Below are positions 45,136-54,227 of a stretch of DNA of 64,000 bases, one piece after another. Origin of the DNA: Rhizobium sp. Pop5 (lineage in GTDB: Bacteria > Pseudomonadota > Alphaproteobacteria > Rhizobiales > Rhizobiaceae); contig NZ_CP099402.1 in assembly GCF_024721175.1 (NCBI RefSeq), positions 744,001 to 808,000 on the forward strand, written 5' to 3'. Under the pieces are notes generated by a model. It saw nothing but the letters and a program-made list of their open reading frames with translations. It was not told the origin of the DNA and searched no databases. Every line of letters begins with the position of its first letter. The first letter of the stretch is position 1. The position numbers and the translations under genes are program-made.

Positions 45136-46404
45136 TCAGGACACGAACATGCCGATGGTGCTCAGGCCCATCACAATCGCGGTGAAGCCGCAGATAAAGA
45201 TCATCCAGCGCGGCGCTTTCAGCCCGCCCATGATGGCGGGGTTGCGCGCCATCATAACCATCAGAATGATAATCGGCGTGGCGAGCACCCCGTTCACGAC
45301 CGCGCTCCAGTACAGGGCCCGCATAGGGTCAAACCCTAGCATGATAACCGCGACACTTGCGACCGTCGCAACCACAATTGTGGCATAAAAGGCCTTGGCT
45401 TCCCTAAGCTTCTTGTCTAGGCCCTCGGGCCATCCAAAGCTTTCGGCGACGGCATAGGCGGCAGAGCCGGCGAGAACGGGAACTGCGAGCAGCCCCGTCC
45501 CGATCATACCCACAGCGAATACCGCGAAAGCGAATTCGCCAGCCACCGGCTTGAGGGCTTCGGCTGCCTGGGCGGACGTTTCAATCTTCTCAATGCCGTT
45601 CACATGAAGAGTGGCGGCCGCCGCAACGACGATACAGAGCGCCACGACGTTGGAGAAGCCCATACCGACGAGCGTGTCCATGCGTATTCGGCCGAGTTCA
45701 GGCGCTGCCTCGTCTGGGTTTCGCCGGAGGCGCGCGAGCTTCCTACGTCTCAGCTCCTCAACCTCTTCTCCAGCCTGCCAGAAGAAGAGGTAAGGGCTTA
45801 TCGTGGTGCCGAGTATCGCGACGATCGCGGTAAAGTGGTCACCGGAGAACGCAACGGTCGGCATCAAAATCGCTCTGAGCGCCTCGCCCCACGCTACACC
45901 TGCCACGAGGACGACTGCGACATAAGCAAAGAGCGACAATGTCAGCCACTTCAGGACGGAGACGTAAGCCGGATAAGGCACGATAACCTGGATGGTGGCG
46001 CAAAGTATGCCGAACAACAGCGCGTAGGCGACTTCTGGACCACCGACGAGGAGACGGACCGCGGCTCCCATGGCGGCGAGATCGGCACCGATGTTGATGA
46101 AATTGGCGGCAAACAGAAGCGCCATCGCGGCGTAAGCGAGCCATGGGTGGTAATAGAACTTCAGGTTCTTGGCGAGCCCCTTGCCCGATACCGCCCCGAT
46201 GCCCGCGCTCAATCCTTGCACGGCCGTCATCAGAGGATAACTGAACAGCATGGTCCAGCCGAGAGTGTAGCCGAACTGGGCGCCAACCCGACTGTAGGTC
46301 GCGATGCCGCTCGGATCGTCGTCAGCGGCTCCGGTGACGAGACCAGGCCCTAGGGCCTTGAGTAAGTTCGGGGTCTTCGCACGAAGAGGTGTCGGCGCGT
46401 CCAT
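45136..46404 (-). CDS. NRAMP-family metal transporter
   Basis: This 422-residue inner-membrane protein has about 11 hydrophobic segments. The first helix has GPGLVTGAADDDPSGIATYS, where the NRAMP metal-site DPGN motif is replaced by DPSG, and helix 6 reads GTGLLAVPVLAGSAAYAVAE. Such NRAMP-related proteins import divalent metals with protons, or magnesium in the variant group, so the ion is uncertain. It is alone on the minus strand between two dinB fragments. The ATG start at 46404 has no strong ribosome site. Confidence 0.85.
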   Translation of the reverse strand: MDAPTPLRAKTPNLLKALGPGLVTGAADDDPSGIATYSRVGAQFGYTLGWTMLFSYPLMTAVQGLSAGIGAVSGKGLAKNLKFYYHPWLAYAAMALLFAANFINIGADLAAMGAAVRLLVGGPEVAYALLFGILCATIQVIVPYPAYVSVLKWLTLSLFAYVAVVLVAGVAWGEALRAILMPTVAFSGDHFTAIVAILGTTISPYLFFWQAGEEVEELRRRKLARLRRNPDEAAPELGRIRMDTLVGMGFSNVVALCIVVAAAATLHVNGIEKIETSAQAAEALKPVAGEFAFAVFAVGMIGTGLLAVPVLAGSAAYAVAESFGWPEGLDKKLREAKAFYATIVVATVASVAVIMLGFDPMRALYWSAVVNGVLATPIIILMVMMARNPAIMGGLKAPRWMIFICGFTAIVMGLSTIGMFVS

Positions 46405-46675
46405 CGGTCCGCCCAGAGGGTTTTGGTGCCGCGATAATGCGCGAAAGCGCTACGAGTTCCGCTGGCCATCCATTCCAACTCAGAGGAGTGCTTACGCAAA
46501 AAGTCTGGGCATGGCGACATCCTAAATCAGACGAGACGGGAGCCGTCGTCGAGATTAGGACGGCTTCGTTCATCCAAGATTTGATCAAAGACCATGGCAT
46601 CCTCGACCGTTCCGAGCCGGTGGCAGGCTCTGCTTGAGAGATTCTAGATGGGCACCCTTTCCTTCGCCAATAGCC

Positions 46676-46790
46676 AGGGCTTCAGCCGCTGATCGAAAAG
46701 CTTTGGGGTTTTTGGATTGGCGCGAACAGGATGGCGCTCAAGGTCAAATTTGCCGGTTTGAATGATGCCCGTGGCGTTAGACACGGCTGC
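46676..46790 (+). pseudogene. second, more decayed dinB fragment
   Basis: The 25 bases at 46676-46700 are identical to 44692-44716 inside the other dinB fragment. The translation continues GLQPLIEKLWGFWIGANRMA then LKVKFAGLND, with an internal deletion compared with the first copy. The rest of 46405-46858 holds no recognised gene. Confidence 0.6.
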
Positions 46791-46858
46791 TCTGCGCCGA
46801 GGGTGACCGCCATGTGCCTTCGCATGAAGGCGGAACTAAGTTGGTGGTAAACGGTTGA

Positions 46859-47431
46859 TTGGTACCCAAACCGTCATTTCGGCGCGTTCTTCGCAGGGAG
46901 CGCATTTTGACCCAGAGTTTTCCGGCCCGCACCTCCTCTACCCCTGACGGACAAGCATCGACATCTCACGACGTCTCGGTGCCGCGCGCACATGCAGGCC
47001 AATGCCACGTTCGGATCATTTCAGGAAGGGCGAAACGGCCTTCGAAAACAGCCTTATCTGCGCTTCTGCTGCTGTCACTCGTTTCCTGTTCGAACGAGGA
47101 CGAGAAGTCTCAAAAGCGAATGCAGGAAATCCTCCTGTGGAGCGCCAGCGCCGAGATGATCCTCGATGCCCGCCTTGGCGGACGTGTTCCAGAACGCTTC
47201 ACCGATCTTGCCGTGCAGCGATGCGATAAGGAGATGTCGGAACTTTCATCGCAGCTGCCGCAGACCTCCAGATATGATAAAGCGAGAACGGCTGTCGTCA
47301 GGCTCAATGGATTGATCGCCGCGGCTCACGACGAGATCGGTCTTGGCCGTTTTGAACAGGCGCATCAGCATCTTGTCGAGCTTCACCGATACGAGGCCGA
47401 GCAGCGTATGACCTCCGGTGCAGCCGGATGA
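46859..47431 (+). CDS. putative lipoprotein preceding an NRAMP gene
   Basis: The credible part begins with a lipoprotein signal (KTALSALLLLSLVSCSNEDE, lipobox VSC) followed by a helical, charged domain (MQEILLWSASAEMILDARLG, DKARTAVVRLNGLIAAAHDE, RFEQAHQHLVELHRYEAEQR). The open frame extends to a TTG at 46859, but that first half looks untranslated. A GTG at 46979 is a more realistic start, and neither has a good ribosome site. Its stop overlaps the NRAMP start (ATGA), so the two are coupled. I do not recognise the family. Confidence 0.6.
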   Translation: MVPKPSFRRVLRRERILTQSFPARTSSTPDGQASTSHDVSVPRAHAGQCHVRIISGRAKRPSKTALSALLLLSLVSCSNEDEKSQKRMQEILLWSASAEMILDARLGGRVPERFTDLAVQRCDKEMSELSSQLPQTSRYDKARTAVVRLNGLIAAAHDEIGLGRFEQAHQHLVELHRYEAEQRMTSGAAG

Positions 47432-48645
47432 AAAAGATGCTTCAGATTTCGCTGGGGATCGTCACCAGCGTCGGGGGATTTATCGAAACCGGCCAGATCG
47501 CAACGTCCAGTCAGGCTGGAGCAGCCTATGGATTCAGCCTGCTCTGGCCCATTGTCATCGGCACTGTCTGTCTCATCTTCCTGATTGAAATGTCGGGGCG
47601 GTTTGCCATTGCGAGCCAGCACACCGTCGCGGATGGGATGAGGGAACGCTTCGGAGCGAATTACTTCCTGTTCACTTTATTGATCATTTCGATCGTCAAT
47701 TTGCTCGTCCTCGCGTCTGAGATCGGCGGTATTACTCTGGCATTGCAATTCGTCAGCGGTGTCGGTTTTCAGTGGTGGGCCTTGCCAGTCGCCTTCATCG
47801 TATGGCTTCTGCTCTGGAAGGGCACGTTCGGCATGATCGAGGATGGCGTAGCCATCATGGGCCTGGTGGCGGTGTGTTTCGTGGTGGGCGTGTTTGTCAT
47901 GGAACCTCCTTGGCTGGAGGTGGCAAAAGGGCTGGTGCCGATGCTGCCGGACAAAGAGCCGCTGCACTATGGTTTCATTGCCGTCAGCATTCTCGGAGCC
48001 GTCATAGCCCCGTTTCTGTTCTTGTTTTACTCGTCAGGCGCGATCGAGGAAAAGTGGGATAAGAGCTTCCTTGGCGCCAATCGCGTGATCTCTACGGTGG
48101 GGATGAGTTTTGGCGCCGTCATCGCCGCCTCAATCCTGATTGTGGCGGCGGTTGTCTTTCCGCCGCGAGGCATCACCGACATCGAAGGATATGACCAGAT
48201 TGCGCCATTATTGACCCCAGCGTTCGGCAAATGGGGCTTTTACCTTTTCGCGGCATCGCTTGGAATCACCTGCTTCGGCGCAGCGCTCGAAGCAAGCCTT
48301 GGCCAAGCGTACCTGGTTGCCCAGGGTTTCGGTTGGAATTGGTCGGAAGATGCCAAGCCCAGAACCGATCCGGCCTTCGCGCTTGTCTATACAGGCTTCA
48401 TCGGCATCGCGTTTCTGCCGATCGCATTTGGCGTCGATCCCCTTCAGTTGACGATTTTTTCAATGGCGATCACGGCGTTAGCCTTGCCCTTCGGCGTGGT
48501 TCCCTTTTTGTTTTTAATGAACGATCGCAATTTCGTTGGAAAGCACCGGAATGGATGGATCAGCAATACCGCCGTCCTGATCATTATCGGCCTGTCGTTC
48601 ATCGTCGCCCTCATAACCCTTCCCCTGCAAATCTTCGGAGGATGA
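47428..48645 (+). CDS. NRAMP-family divalent metal transporter
   Basis: This 405-residue membrane protein has 11 predicted helices. Its first helix reads LGIVTSVGGFIETGQIATSS, so the DPGN metal motif is replaced, and helix 6 reads LGITCFGAALEASLGQAYLV. It belongs to a divergent NRAMP branch often found with PRC-barrel genes, and the ion specificity is unknown. It is coupled to the upstream lipoprotein gene (ATGA) and followed one base later by the first PRC-barrel gene. Confidence 0.85.
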   Translation: MKKMLQISLGIVTSVGGFIETGQIATSSQAGAAYGFSLLWPIVIGTVCLIFLIEMSGRFAIASQHTVADGMRERFGANYFLFTLLIISIVNLLVLASEIGGITLALQFVSGVGFQWWALPVAFIVWLLLWKGTFGMIEDGVAIMGLVAVCFVVGVFVMEPPWLEVAKGLVPMLPDKEPLHYGFIAVSILGAVIAPFLFLFYSSGAIEEKWDKSFLGANRVISTVGMSFGAVIAASILIVAAVVFPPRGITDIEGYDQIAPLLTPAFGKWGFYLFAASLGITCFGAALEASLGQAYLVAQGFGWNWSEDAKPRTDPAFALVYTGFIGIAFLPIAFGVDPLQLTIFSMAITALALPFGVVPFLFLMNDRNFVGKHRNGWISNTAVLIIIGLSFIVALITLPLQIFGG

Positions 48646-48646
48646 T

Positions 48647-49006
48647 ATGCTTTTGGTCCGCGACGTCCTTGACAAGCAAATGGTCGACAAGGAGCAAAAT
48701 CGTATCGGCAAGGCAGATGGCGTTGTCCTCAGTCTTTCTGCCGGCGACGCTCCTAAAGTCGCGTTCATCGAAATGGGGAGTTTAACGCTATCGCGACGGC
48801 TGGGCCGCCGGCCGCATCGCTTCCTGCTCTGGCTTTACCGAGGGGCTGTCACGGATGATACGGCCAAGGTTTTCCGTGTGCCCTGGGCAAAAGTGAAAGA
48901 CGTTGGGATTAACATCGAAGTGAGCGTGGATCGTCGCGAGACGCCATTGGAGCGGTGTCAGGATTGGCTAAGGCGGCACGTGATCAAGTGGATCCCGGGA
49001 GGATGA
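48647..49006 (+). CDS. PRC-barrel domain protein
   Basis: This 119-residue protein begins with a PRC-barrel-like module (LLVRDVLDKQMVDKEQNRIG, KADGVVLSL) and has a basic C-terminal part (RRLGRRPHRFLLWLYRGA, WLRRHVIKW). It follows the NRAMP gene by one base and a GGAGG site. PRC barrels are small adaptor domains, here probably a cytoplasmic regulator or partner of the transporter. Confidence 0.78.
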   Translation: MLLVRDVLDKQMVDKEQNRIGKADGVVLSLSAGDAPKVAFIEMGSLTLSRRLGRRPHRFLLWLYRGAVTDDTAKVFRVPWAKVKDVGINIEVSVDRRETPLERCQDWLRRHVIKWIPGG

Positions 49007-49008
49007 TC

Positions 49009-49320
49009 ATGAACGAGGTTCGGCTCGAACTGCTGTTGGGCAAACAGGTCTTCGACGTTGACGGCAAGGCCGTTGGCCGGGTGGAAGAGATCAGGGCGGA
49101 AGCACGCGGCGCAGATCTCTACGTCGTCGAATATCACCTCGGCGCCTATAGTCTTTTCGAGAGGCTTTCCGCCCTTGCCATTGGTCGCGCAGTGTTGACC
49201 GCGATAGGAGCGGCAAGATCCGGCAGTAAAAAGGCGGTTCCATGGGACAAGCTTGACATGCGTGATCTCGAGCACTTGCAAGTGACTTGCCGGGGGAGCA
49301 CCCTGCAGACGCTCGATTAA
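49009..49320 (+). CDS. second PRC-barrel domain protein
   Basis: This 103-residue protein has a clearer PRC-barrel start (VRLELLLGKQVFDVDGKAVG, RVEEIRAEARGADLYVVEYH) and a short hydrophobic middle (LFERLSALAIGRAVLTAIGA). I chose the ATG at 49009, six bases after GGGAGG; an ATG at 49003 overlaps the previous stop. It is the last gene of the lipoprotein-NRAMP-PRC-PRC operon. Confidence 0.75.
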   Translation: MNEVRLELLLGKQVFDVDGKAVGRVEEIRAEARGADLYVVEYHLGAYSLFERLSALAIGRAVLTAIGAARSGSKKAVPWDKLDMRDLEHLQVTCRGSTLQTLD

Positions 49321-49979
49321 AGCCACCTCTTCCGACGCCGCACGCCTCGCCGGCGATTGTAGCCCCGATCTCCGCTTGTCCCCTCTCAGGGCGAGACCGG
49401 TATCGACCCGCTGTATCCCGTCCAAGAATCTCCGCAAGTCCGGTGCGAAATCTCGCCTTACCCCAGTCCTGGCAAACCGTTGGAGCAGACGCGCCAACTA
49501 AAAGTGCTGGGCATCCCGCGATGAAATAGCAACCGCAATCTCGAGATTGCCCTGTCCTGCGCGCGGCGAAAAGACTTCGAACGCTTAGATATTATCAGGG
49601 CGAGCGAAGGAGCGACCGAGTTCAGATATCTGCGTCCTGACGAAACTATCCACGTAGGATGATGCTCGCGGACTGGCTGGACTCCGAAGCCGAACCCTGA
49701 AATCTGGAACCGTCCGCAGATGTGCGCGTTTCCATGCCGTCATCGGGGGGAGCTATACGTCGAGTTGTCACGATATCCGAGAGTGCGGCGGGCGACAGAC
49801 GAATGAGAAGTGAAGTCCATTGGATTTGAAGATTAACGGGTTACCCGCGGGGCGTGGCGCATGCTGTTCGATGATGATGAGTTTGCCGAGTGCGGCCTCG
49901 ACGTATGTCTCACCCTGTTCATGCGGCCTGCAGCTTCTCGGTTCCAAGCCAGCCGGGATAACGTCATCAGGTTCATACG
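49321..49979. other. 659-bp region without recognised gene
   Basis: Short frames on both strands. One minus-strand frame (49768-50004: GETYVEAALGKLIIIEQHAP) is somewhat protein-like but overlaps the esterase start and matches nothing I know. No RNA gene or clear terminator. Confidence 0.3.
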
Positions 49980-50996
49980 ATGAAGTTAGGCCTGGCGAGA
50001 GCACTGTCCCGGGCTTTCAAGTCCCAGAAACGACTTGCCAAGCTCGTCGAGAAGGTCATCAATCCGAAGGCAAGAAGGCCAAAGCGCTCCAAGACGCGCC
50101 CGGTAGCGGAGAGACCGCAGCTTGCCGAGATCAGCACGTTCGGCAGCAATCCTGGCCGATTGTTGATGAAAACCTTCGTTCCGTCCCGGCGGCTGCCGAA
50201 GAACCCGGCTTTGGTCGTCGTGCTCCACGGTTGCCGGCAAACTCCGGAGAGCTTGGATTCTGCGTCTAGCTTCTCGAAGCTGGCGAGCGACAGAGGCTTC
50301 GTTCTTCTCTATCCGGAACAGAGAAATGCTAACAACGGTCATCGGTGCTTCAGTTGGTTCAGACCGAGTGCTGTCGCCCGCGACCGGGGCGAGGTGCTCT
50401 CCATCCGCCAGATGATCGACGAGGCCTGTCGACGGCACCGGATCGATCGATCGCGCATCTTCATCGCGGGTCTATCGGCTGGCGGTGCAATGACGGCGGC
50501 CCTCGTCGCGAACTATCCGATGTTGTTTGCAGGCGCCGCCATGATTGCTGGCATGCCGTTCGGATCATCTCGCGATGCGATGTCGGCGCTGCGTGCAATG
50601 AAGTCGGGTGCTCGTGAACCCGCCGGCGGCTGGGGACGACCGGTCGCGGAGATTTCTGGTGATACCACATCATGGCCTCGGATAACCGTCTGGCATGGTG
50701 ACAAGGATCGGACGGTCAATCCGTTGAACGCACACGCCTGCGTAGATCAATGGCTGGAGGTGCTACGCATCGCGAGAGACGGCGGTAAGGAGGAACGGAA
50801 AGCGTGGGGAAGGCTGCAGACATGGAAGGCGCCTCAAGGAAAATCAGTGTCTCTATACTCCGTCCAGGACCTTGGCCACGGACTTCCGGTCCGCAAGGGA
50901 CCACTGGCTGAAACGAGCGATCCTTATGTCATTCCCTCCGACATCTCCCTACCCCTTGAGCTGATGCGACTTTGGGGCTTGGGGAAAGTTTTCTGA
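49980..50996 (+). CDS. PHB-depolymerase-family (LpqC-type) esterase
   Basis: This 338-residue alpha/beta hydrolase has the oxyanion segment VVVLHGCRQTPE (residues 79-90), nucleophile Ser166 in AGLSAGGAMT, a likely acid Asp in VWHGDKDRTVNP and the catalytic His in DLGHGLPV. These match the extracellular polyhydroxybutyrate depolymerase/feruloyl-esterase-like family. No signal peptide is seen; the N-terminus is basic (KSQKRLAKLVEKVINPKARR), so it may act in the cytosol on PHB oligomers or other esters. The start ATG has a poor ribosome site. Confidence 0.85.
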   Translation: MKLGLARALSRAFKSQKRLAKLVEKVINPKARRPKRSKTRPVAERPQLAEISTFGSNPGRLLMKTFVPSRRLPKNPALVVVLHGCRQTPESLDSASSFSKLASDRGFVLLYPEQRNANNGHRCFSWFRPSAVARDRGEVLSIRQMIDEACRRHRIDRSRIFIAGLSAGGAMTAALVANYPMLFAGAAMIAGMPFGSSRDAMSALRAMKSGAREPAGGWGRPVAEISGDTTSWPRITVWHGDKDRTVNPLNAHACVDQWLEVLRIARDGGKEERKAWGRLQTWKAPQGKSVSLYSVQDLGHGLPVRKGPLAETSDPYVIPSDISLPLELMRLWGLGKVF

Positions 50997-51008
50997 AGAC
51001 GATCATTC

Positions 51009-51221
51009 TCAGGCCACCAGTGTCCCCTCATTATCCATCGTCGACACGGTGCCTTCGATGAGTTGCTTCAGCAGTTCGACGCATACCTCGGCTCGAACAT
51101 GATGCGGCATATGGCCCACGCCCGGGAGCGTTTTGAAGACCCCCTGGTCGTGGTTCCGTCGGAGAACCTCGCCAACGCGGGGGACGTTTCCACAGGGCTG
51201 CTTCATGCGCGCCAAACGCAC
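51009..51221 (-). pseudogene. C-terminal fragment of an alpha/beta hydrolase
   Basis: The last 40 residues (GVFKTLPGVGHMPHHVRAEV, then CVELLKQLIEG) are the catalytic-His end of an alpha/beta hydrolase. Upstream of about 51130 the similarity ends and no nucleophile motif is seen on the minus strand up to 51373, so only the 3' end remains. Confidence 0.45.
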
Positions 51222-51373
51222 TTTCCAGCCGATTGTTCCAGCCGAAAGGCAATCGGTTCCAAGTCGATCGACGCCGGTCCGTTTGACGCCCCGAACCGCG
51301 CAACGACCAGCCCGAATGCTTCAGTCGGTTGGATTAAAGTTCCTCAGATTTGTCGAGGGTGCCGGATCTCCGT

Positions 51374-52123
51374 TCAAAGGTAAGCTCGGGAAAAGAATAC
51401 CGCTGTCGTCAAAACGGCGACCGCAAGCGTTAGCATCCGGACGATCGATGCCGGCAGCCTACGTCCGACATGCGCTCCGATCCACCCGCCGATAACGGCT
51501 CCAATCGTCATCGGGATGCACTCCTGCCATACGATCGCGCCGGCCAGTACGAAGACGACGACGGCGACCGCGTTTGCGGCAGTTACCATCACCATTCTTG
51601 TCGGATTCAGGCTCTTGATCTCCCCGCCCCCGAGCGCGCTCCACGCCGCAAGCATCATGAGACCCACTGCGCCGCCAAAATAACCGCCATAGAGACCGAG
51701 AAAGAATTGAACCGTTGCGAAGGCCAGAAAATTCGGACGTGCCTGCGTTTGGAGCTTTGCGCTGAGCCGCGGACCTGCAGCCAGCATCAATGTCGCCACC
51801 AGCAAGAGCCATGGCAGGATCCCATCGAAAATCCTGGATGGGGTGAGAAGCAATAACACGCTTCCGGCCACACCACCCACCACTGTCACGATAGCAATGG
51901 CCATGACATTGATGCCGCACACACTCCTGACCCCGTCACGGTAGACCCACGAGCTCGTCATACCGCCTGGAAACAACGCCAAGGTGCTCGTCGCGTTTGC
52001 GGCAACCGACGGCACTCCGACCGATATCAGCGCCGGCAGGGATACGAACGACCCGCCACCGGCCAACGCATTCATGCTGCCTGCCAACAAGCCAGCCAGC
52101 AAAAGAAGAATAATATCGTACAT
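51374..52123 (-). CDS. TauE/SafE (TSUP) family permease
   Basis: This 249-residue inner-membrane protein has about eight hydrophobic segments. It begins ILLLLAGLLAGSMNALAGGG, where the AGGG turn is typical of the family, and has the matching second-half motif YGGYFGGAVGLMMLAAWSAL. Members export or import sulfite, sulfonates or other sulfur-containing anions. A longer open frame to 52309 exists, but the family begins at the ATG used here. It is convergent with the esterase. Confidence 0.88.
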   Translation of the reverse strand: MYDIILLLLAGLLAGSMNALAGGGSFVSLPALISVGVPSVAANATSTLALFPGGMTSSWVYRDGVRSVCGINVMAIAIVTVVGGVAGSVLLLLTPSRIFDGILPWLLLVATLMLAAGPRLSAKLQTQARPNFLAFATVQFFLGLYGGYFGGAVGLMMLAAWSALGGGEIKSLNPTRMVMVTAANAVAVVVFVLAGAIVWQECIPMTIGAVIGGWIGAHVGRRLPASIVRMLTLAVAVLTTAVFFSRAYL

Positions 52124-52364
52124 GTTGATGGCGCCTCGGCCTGCAAAGTTGATTTCCGCCGACACGTTTGTCGAAAGCCGCGACTGCGGGCGGGTTGAGT
52201 GCGCTGATGCTTTACAGCGCTGCCGGAGACGCGGCAATCCTCGCCATCGCGTCAGGAAACCACGCGCTCTCGCCTCACGACTGTCCCAAATTAACCCATA
52301 ATTTAGCAATCACTTGCATGCGCGAGCCACGATGTTAGCGTCGCCCGACATCGTTGGGGCGCGT

Positions 52365-52625
52365 ATGACAATTGAAGAGCTGATCGATTTACAGGAAGCG
52401 GGCTCAAGGGCACGGGTGCTCGGGCTAAAGGCTTACGAGAACCCATATCTTGCACCCCACCGAATACCTACCGGCGATACCAGTGCTCTTGGGGATTGGC
52501 TTGCGCGTCACGACGCGTGGAAGTTCGGTTGGGAAGTGGAGGACGCTAGCCGCGAAGGCAGGATTGAAACCCACTTCAAGGCGTTTATCTCGATGGCCAA
52601 ACGACGGCTTTCAATCCTGAACTGA
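52365..52625 (+). CDS. small Rmf/CrpP-like protein
   Basis: This 86-residue protein starts MTIEELIDLQEAGSRARVLG and continues NPYLAPHRIPTGD and LARHDAWKFGWEVEDASREG. The A/G-rich helix, NPY segment and W-x-x-GW helix resemble the ribosome-modulation-factor/CrpP fold of short proteins. Its role is unknown. Starts at 52332 (ATG) or 52314 (TTG) are possible. It is divergent from the TauE/SafE gene. Confidence 0.6.
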   Translation: MTIEELIDLQEAGSRARVLGLKAYENPYLAPHRIPTGDTSALGDWLARHDAWKFGWEVEDASREGRIETHFKAFISMAKRRLSILN

Positions 52626-53002
52626 TATCCACTTCACACAGAGCACGTCTCGATTATGAGTCCTTTTGCATCGGAACTCGCGTGACAGAACTCAAAACCT
52701 TCTTCCTTCGTCGGCTGTTCCGACGTTTTAACTGTCCGGCCAATTCCTGCCATCCCACCTCGCCTGCTCGACTTGCCGCAGCAGCCATTGCCGACAGGCT
52801 TGGCGGGATGGTCGTGGTGCCGACGCTTGCATCGATACCGTCGGAACCGAAGCCGAGGCCGCCGCCAGCTGGGATTCGCAGCTCGTCACGTCGGCAAGCA
52901 TTCTGGCCAACCAGCATTCGAAAATGGCAGAGCCCGGTTCCGGAAACAAATAGAGCGGCTGCGCAGGCGACGCGGTTGATCTGGTCCGTCGCCATCCGAC
53001 CG
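52626..53002. other. 377-bp region without recognised gene
   Basis: Antiparallel open frames cover this stretch on both strands, but neither has a ribosome site or recognisable content, and both also run into the real gene at 53003. Probably non-coding or decayed. Confidence 0.3.
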
Positions 53003-53266
53003 TTAGTTGCGCTCCACGAATTTGTTGAATCGGCTGGCCTTCCCGTCCTTGGTCTTGTCCTGGTAGAGAAAAGCCAGCCTGTTTTCGTCGAAGATCTTGA
53101 AGAATTCGTCCCAACTAATCTCGTCGAACTCCTCTTCCTTTTCCCCGAAATCGATGCGCAGCACACCGCCTTTGCCGCCGGTGCGGATAACTGCCGGCTT
53201 ACCATCTCTCTTTTCCGCCCATTTCTGGATCGTCTTGTGGTCCGTCGTTGTCTCAGAACTGGTCAT
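53003..53266 (-). CDS. small conserved rhizobial protein of unknown function
   Basis: This 87-residue, charged, soluble protein has an excellent ribosome site (GGAGG). It contains [20 protein letters not shown] and [20 protein letters not shown], a pattern I recall in rhizobial proteins sometimes mislabelled as glucan-branching enzyme. No catalytic motif is seen. It lies with other small stress-type genes. Confidence 0.8.
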   Translation of the reverse strand: MTSSETTTDHKTIQKWAEKRDGKPAVIRTGGKGGVLRIDFGEKEEEFDEISWDEFFKIFDENRLAFLYQDKTKDGKASRFNKFVERN

Positions 53267-53316
53267 TGATACCTCCGTTCATCGATAGTCATCTAAAACA
53301 TCCGTGACCAAAGCGG

Positions 53317-53556
53317 TCACAACATTGGTTGTCTTTGCTTCCAATTGCGATAAGGCGCGAGCAGTTCGCCGGGATAGCGACGCTCGATCTCGGTTTCGGT
53401 CAATGCGATCCGAGCAAGGATCTCTTCTACATCCTCGGCTGCTTCGCTGGCCCTTTCGAGGTTGCTCATGGTTGAGAACAATTCGTCGTCGTTCATCGCC
53501 TCCAAGCGAGAGGCAAAGTCCCCGACGGGTTCTCTAATGAACGGATTTGGGGACAT
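53317..53556 (-). CDS. small uncharacterised helical protein
   Basis: This 79-residue acidic protein (ASRLEAMNDDELFSTMSNLE, AAEDVEEILARIALTETEIE, RRYPGELLAPYRNW) is probably all-helical. No family is recognised. It is upstream of and codirectional with the 53003-53266 gene (50-bp gap) and may share its promoter. Confidence 0.65.
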   Translation of the reverse strand: MSPNPFIREPVGDFASRLEAMNDDELFSTMSNLERASEAAEDVEEILARIALTETEIERRYPGELLAPYRNWKQRQPML

Positions 53557-53812
53557 TCGGCGCCTCTTTGCTGATGCCGCTCAAACTTCACTCCTCGCAC
53601 GAAGTTCCCTCGGCCCACGGAGCGAGATCGCTGCTGGCGCCGCCTGCTCTTCCCGAAATAGCCGCCAGGGAACTGTCGTTAAACACTCATCATGTCGGCG
53701 GCAGTCGGTCTTGTCGGCGGCACAGTCGATTTTTTGCCAGCCTCCGCCGAGTTCGACAGCAAATCACGCAAAACACTCAGAATACCCAGTTGCGCTTTAA
53801 GTTCTGGAACGT

Positions 53813-53837
53813 GGAACGAATAGGGTCGCATGGGGTT
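53813..53837 (+). promoter_or_regulatory. candidate RpoE2/EcfG-type promoter
   Basis: GGAAC at 53813-53817 is followed after 18 bases by TT at 53836-53837, 45 bp before the start of the exported PepSY-like gene. A second GGAAC lies at 53806. This fits general stress response control of the two following stress-type genes. The rest of the gap 53557-53812 shows nothing else. Confidence 0.4.
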
Positions 53838-53881
53838 TGGTGATCACGGATCAAAGAGGTTCGGCACGAGAGGAAATTCCC

Positions 53882-54199
53882 ATGAACAAGTTCATTTTAG
53901 CTGCAGCGCTCCTGGGCGCTTCGGCATTGTCAGCCATGGCCCAGACGGCGCCCGCAACGACAAGCGACGGCAAGACGCCGGCCATCGCAACGCCTGGATC
54001 AAACAATCCAACGGCCCCGGTGGAAGGCGCCAACAGCTTCACCGAGGGTCAAGCGAAGGACCGCATCGAAAAGGCTGGTTATACCGACGTCAAAGACCTC
54101 AAGAAGGATGACAAGGGCATCTGGATGGCATCTGGCATGAAGGACGGCAAGGCCGTCGTGATCGCTCTCGACTATCAAGGCAACATCGTCGCCAAGTGA
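53882..54199 (+). CDS. exported PepSY-like small protein
   Basis: This 105-residue protein has a signal peptide (KFILAAALLGASALSAMAQ), a low-complexity linker, and a domain (TEGQAKDRIEKAGYTDVKDL, KDDKGIWMASGMKDGKAVVI, ALDYQGNIVAK) of the PepSY-like type common in rhizobial periplasmic stress proteins. The start has GAGGAAA upstream. It is 28 bp from the next gene, probably in the same operon. Confidence 0.82.
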   Translation: MNKFILAAALLGASALSAMAQTAPATTSDGKTPAIATPGSNNPTAPVEGANSFTEGQAKDRIEKAGYTDVKDLKKDDKGIWMASGMKDGKAVVIALDYQGNIVAK

Positions 54200-54227
54200 C
54201 GCGACAATTCCTTCAGGAGAAATGACA

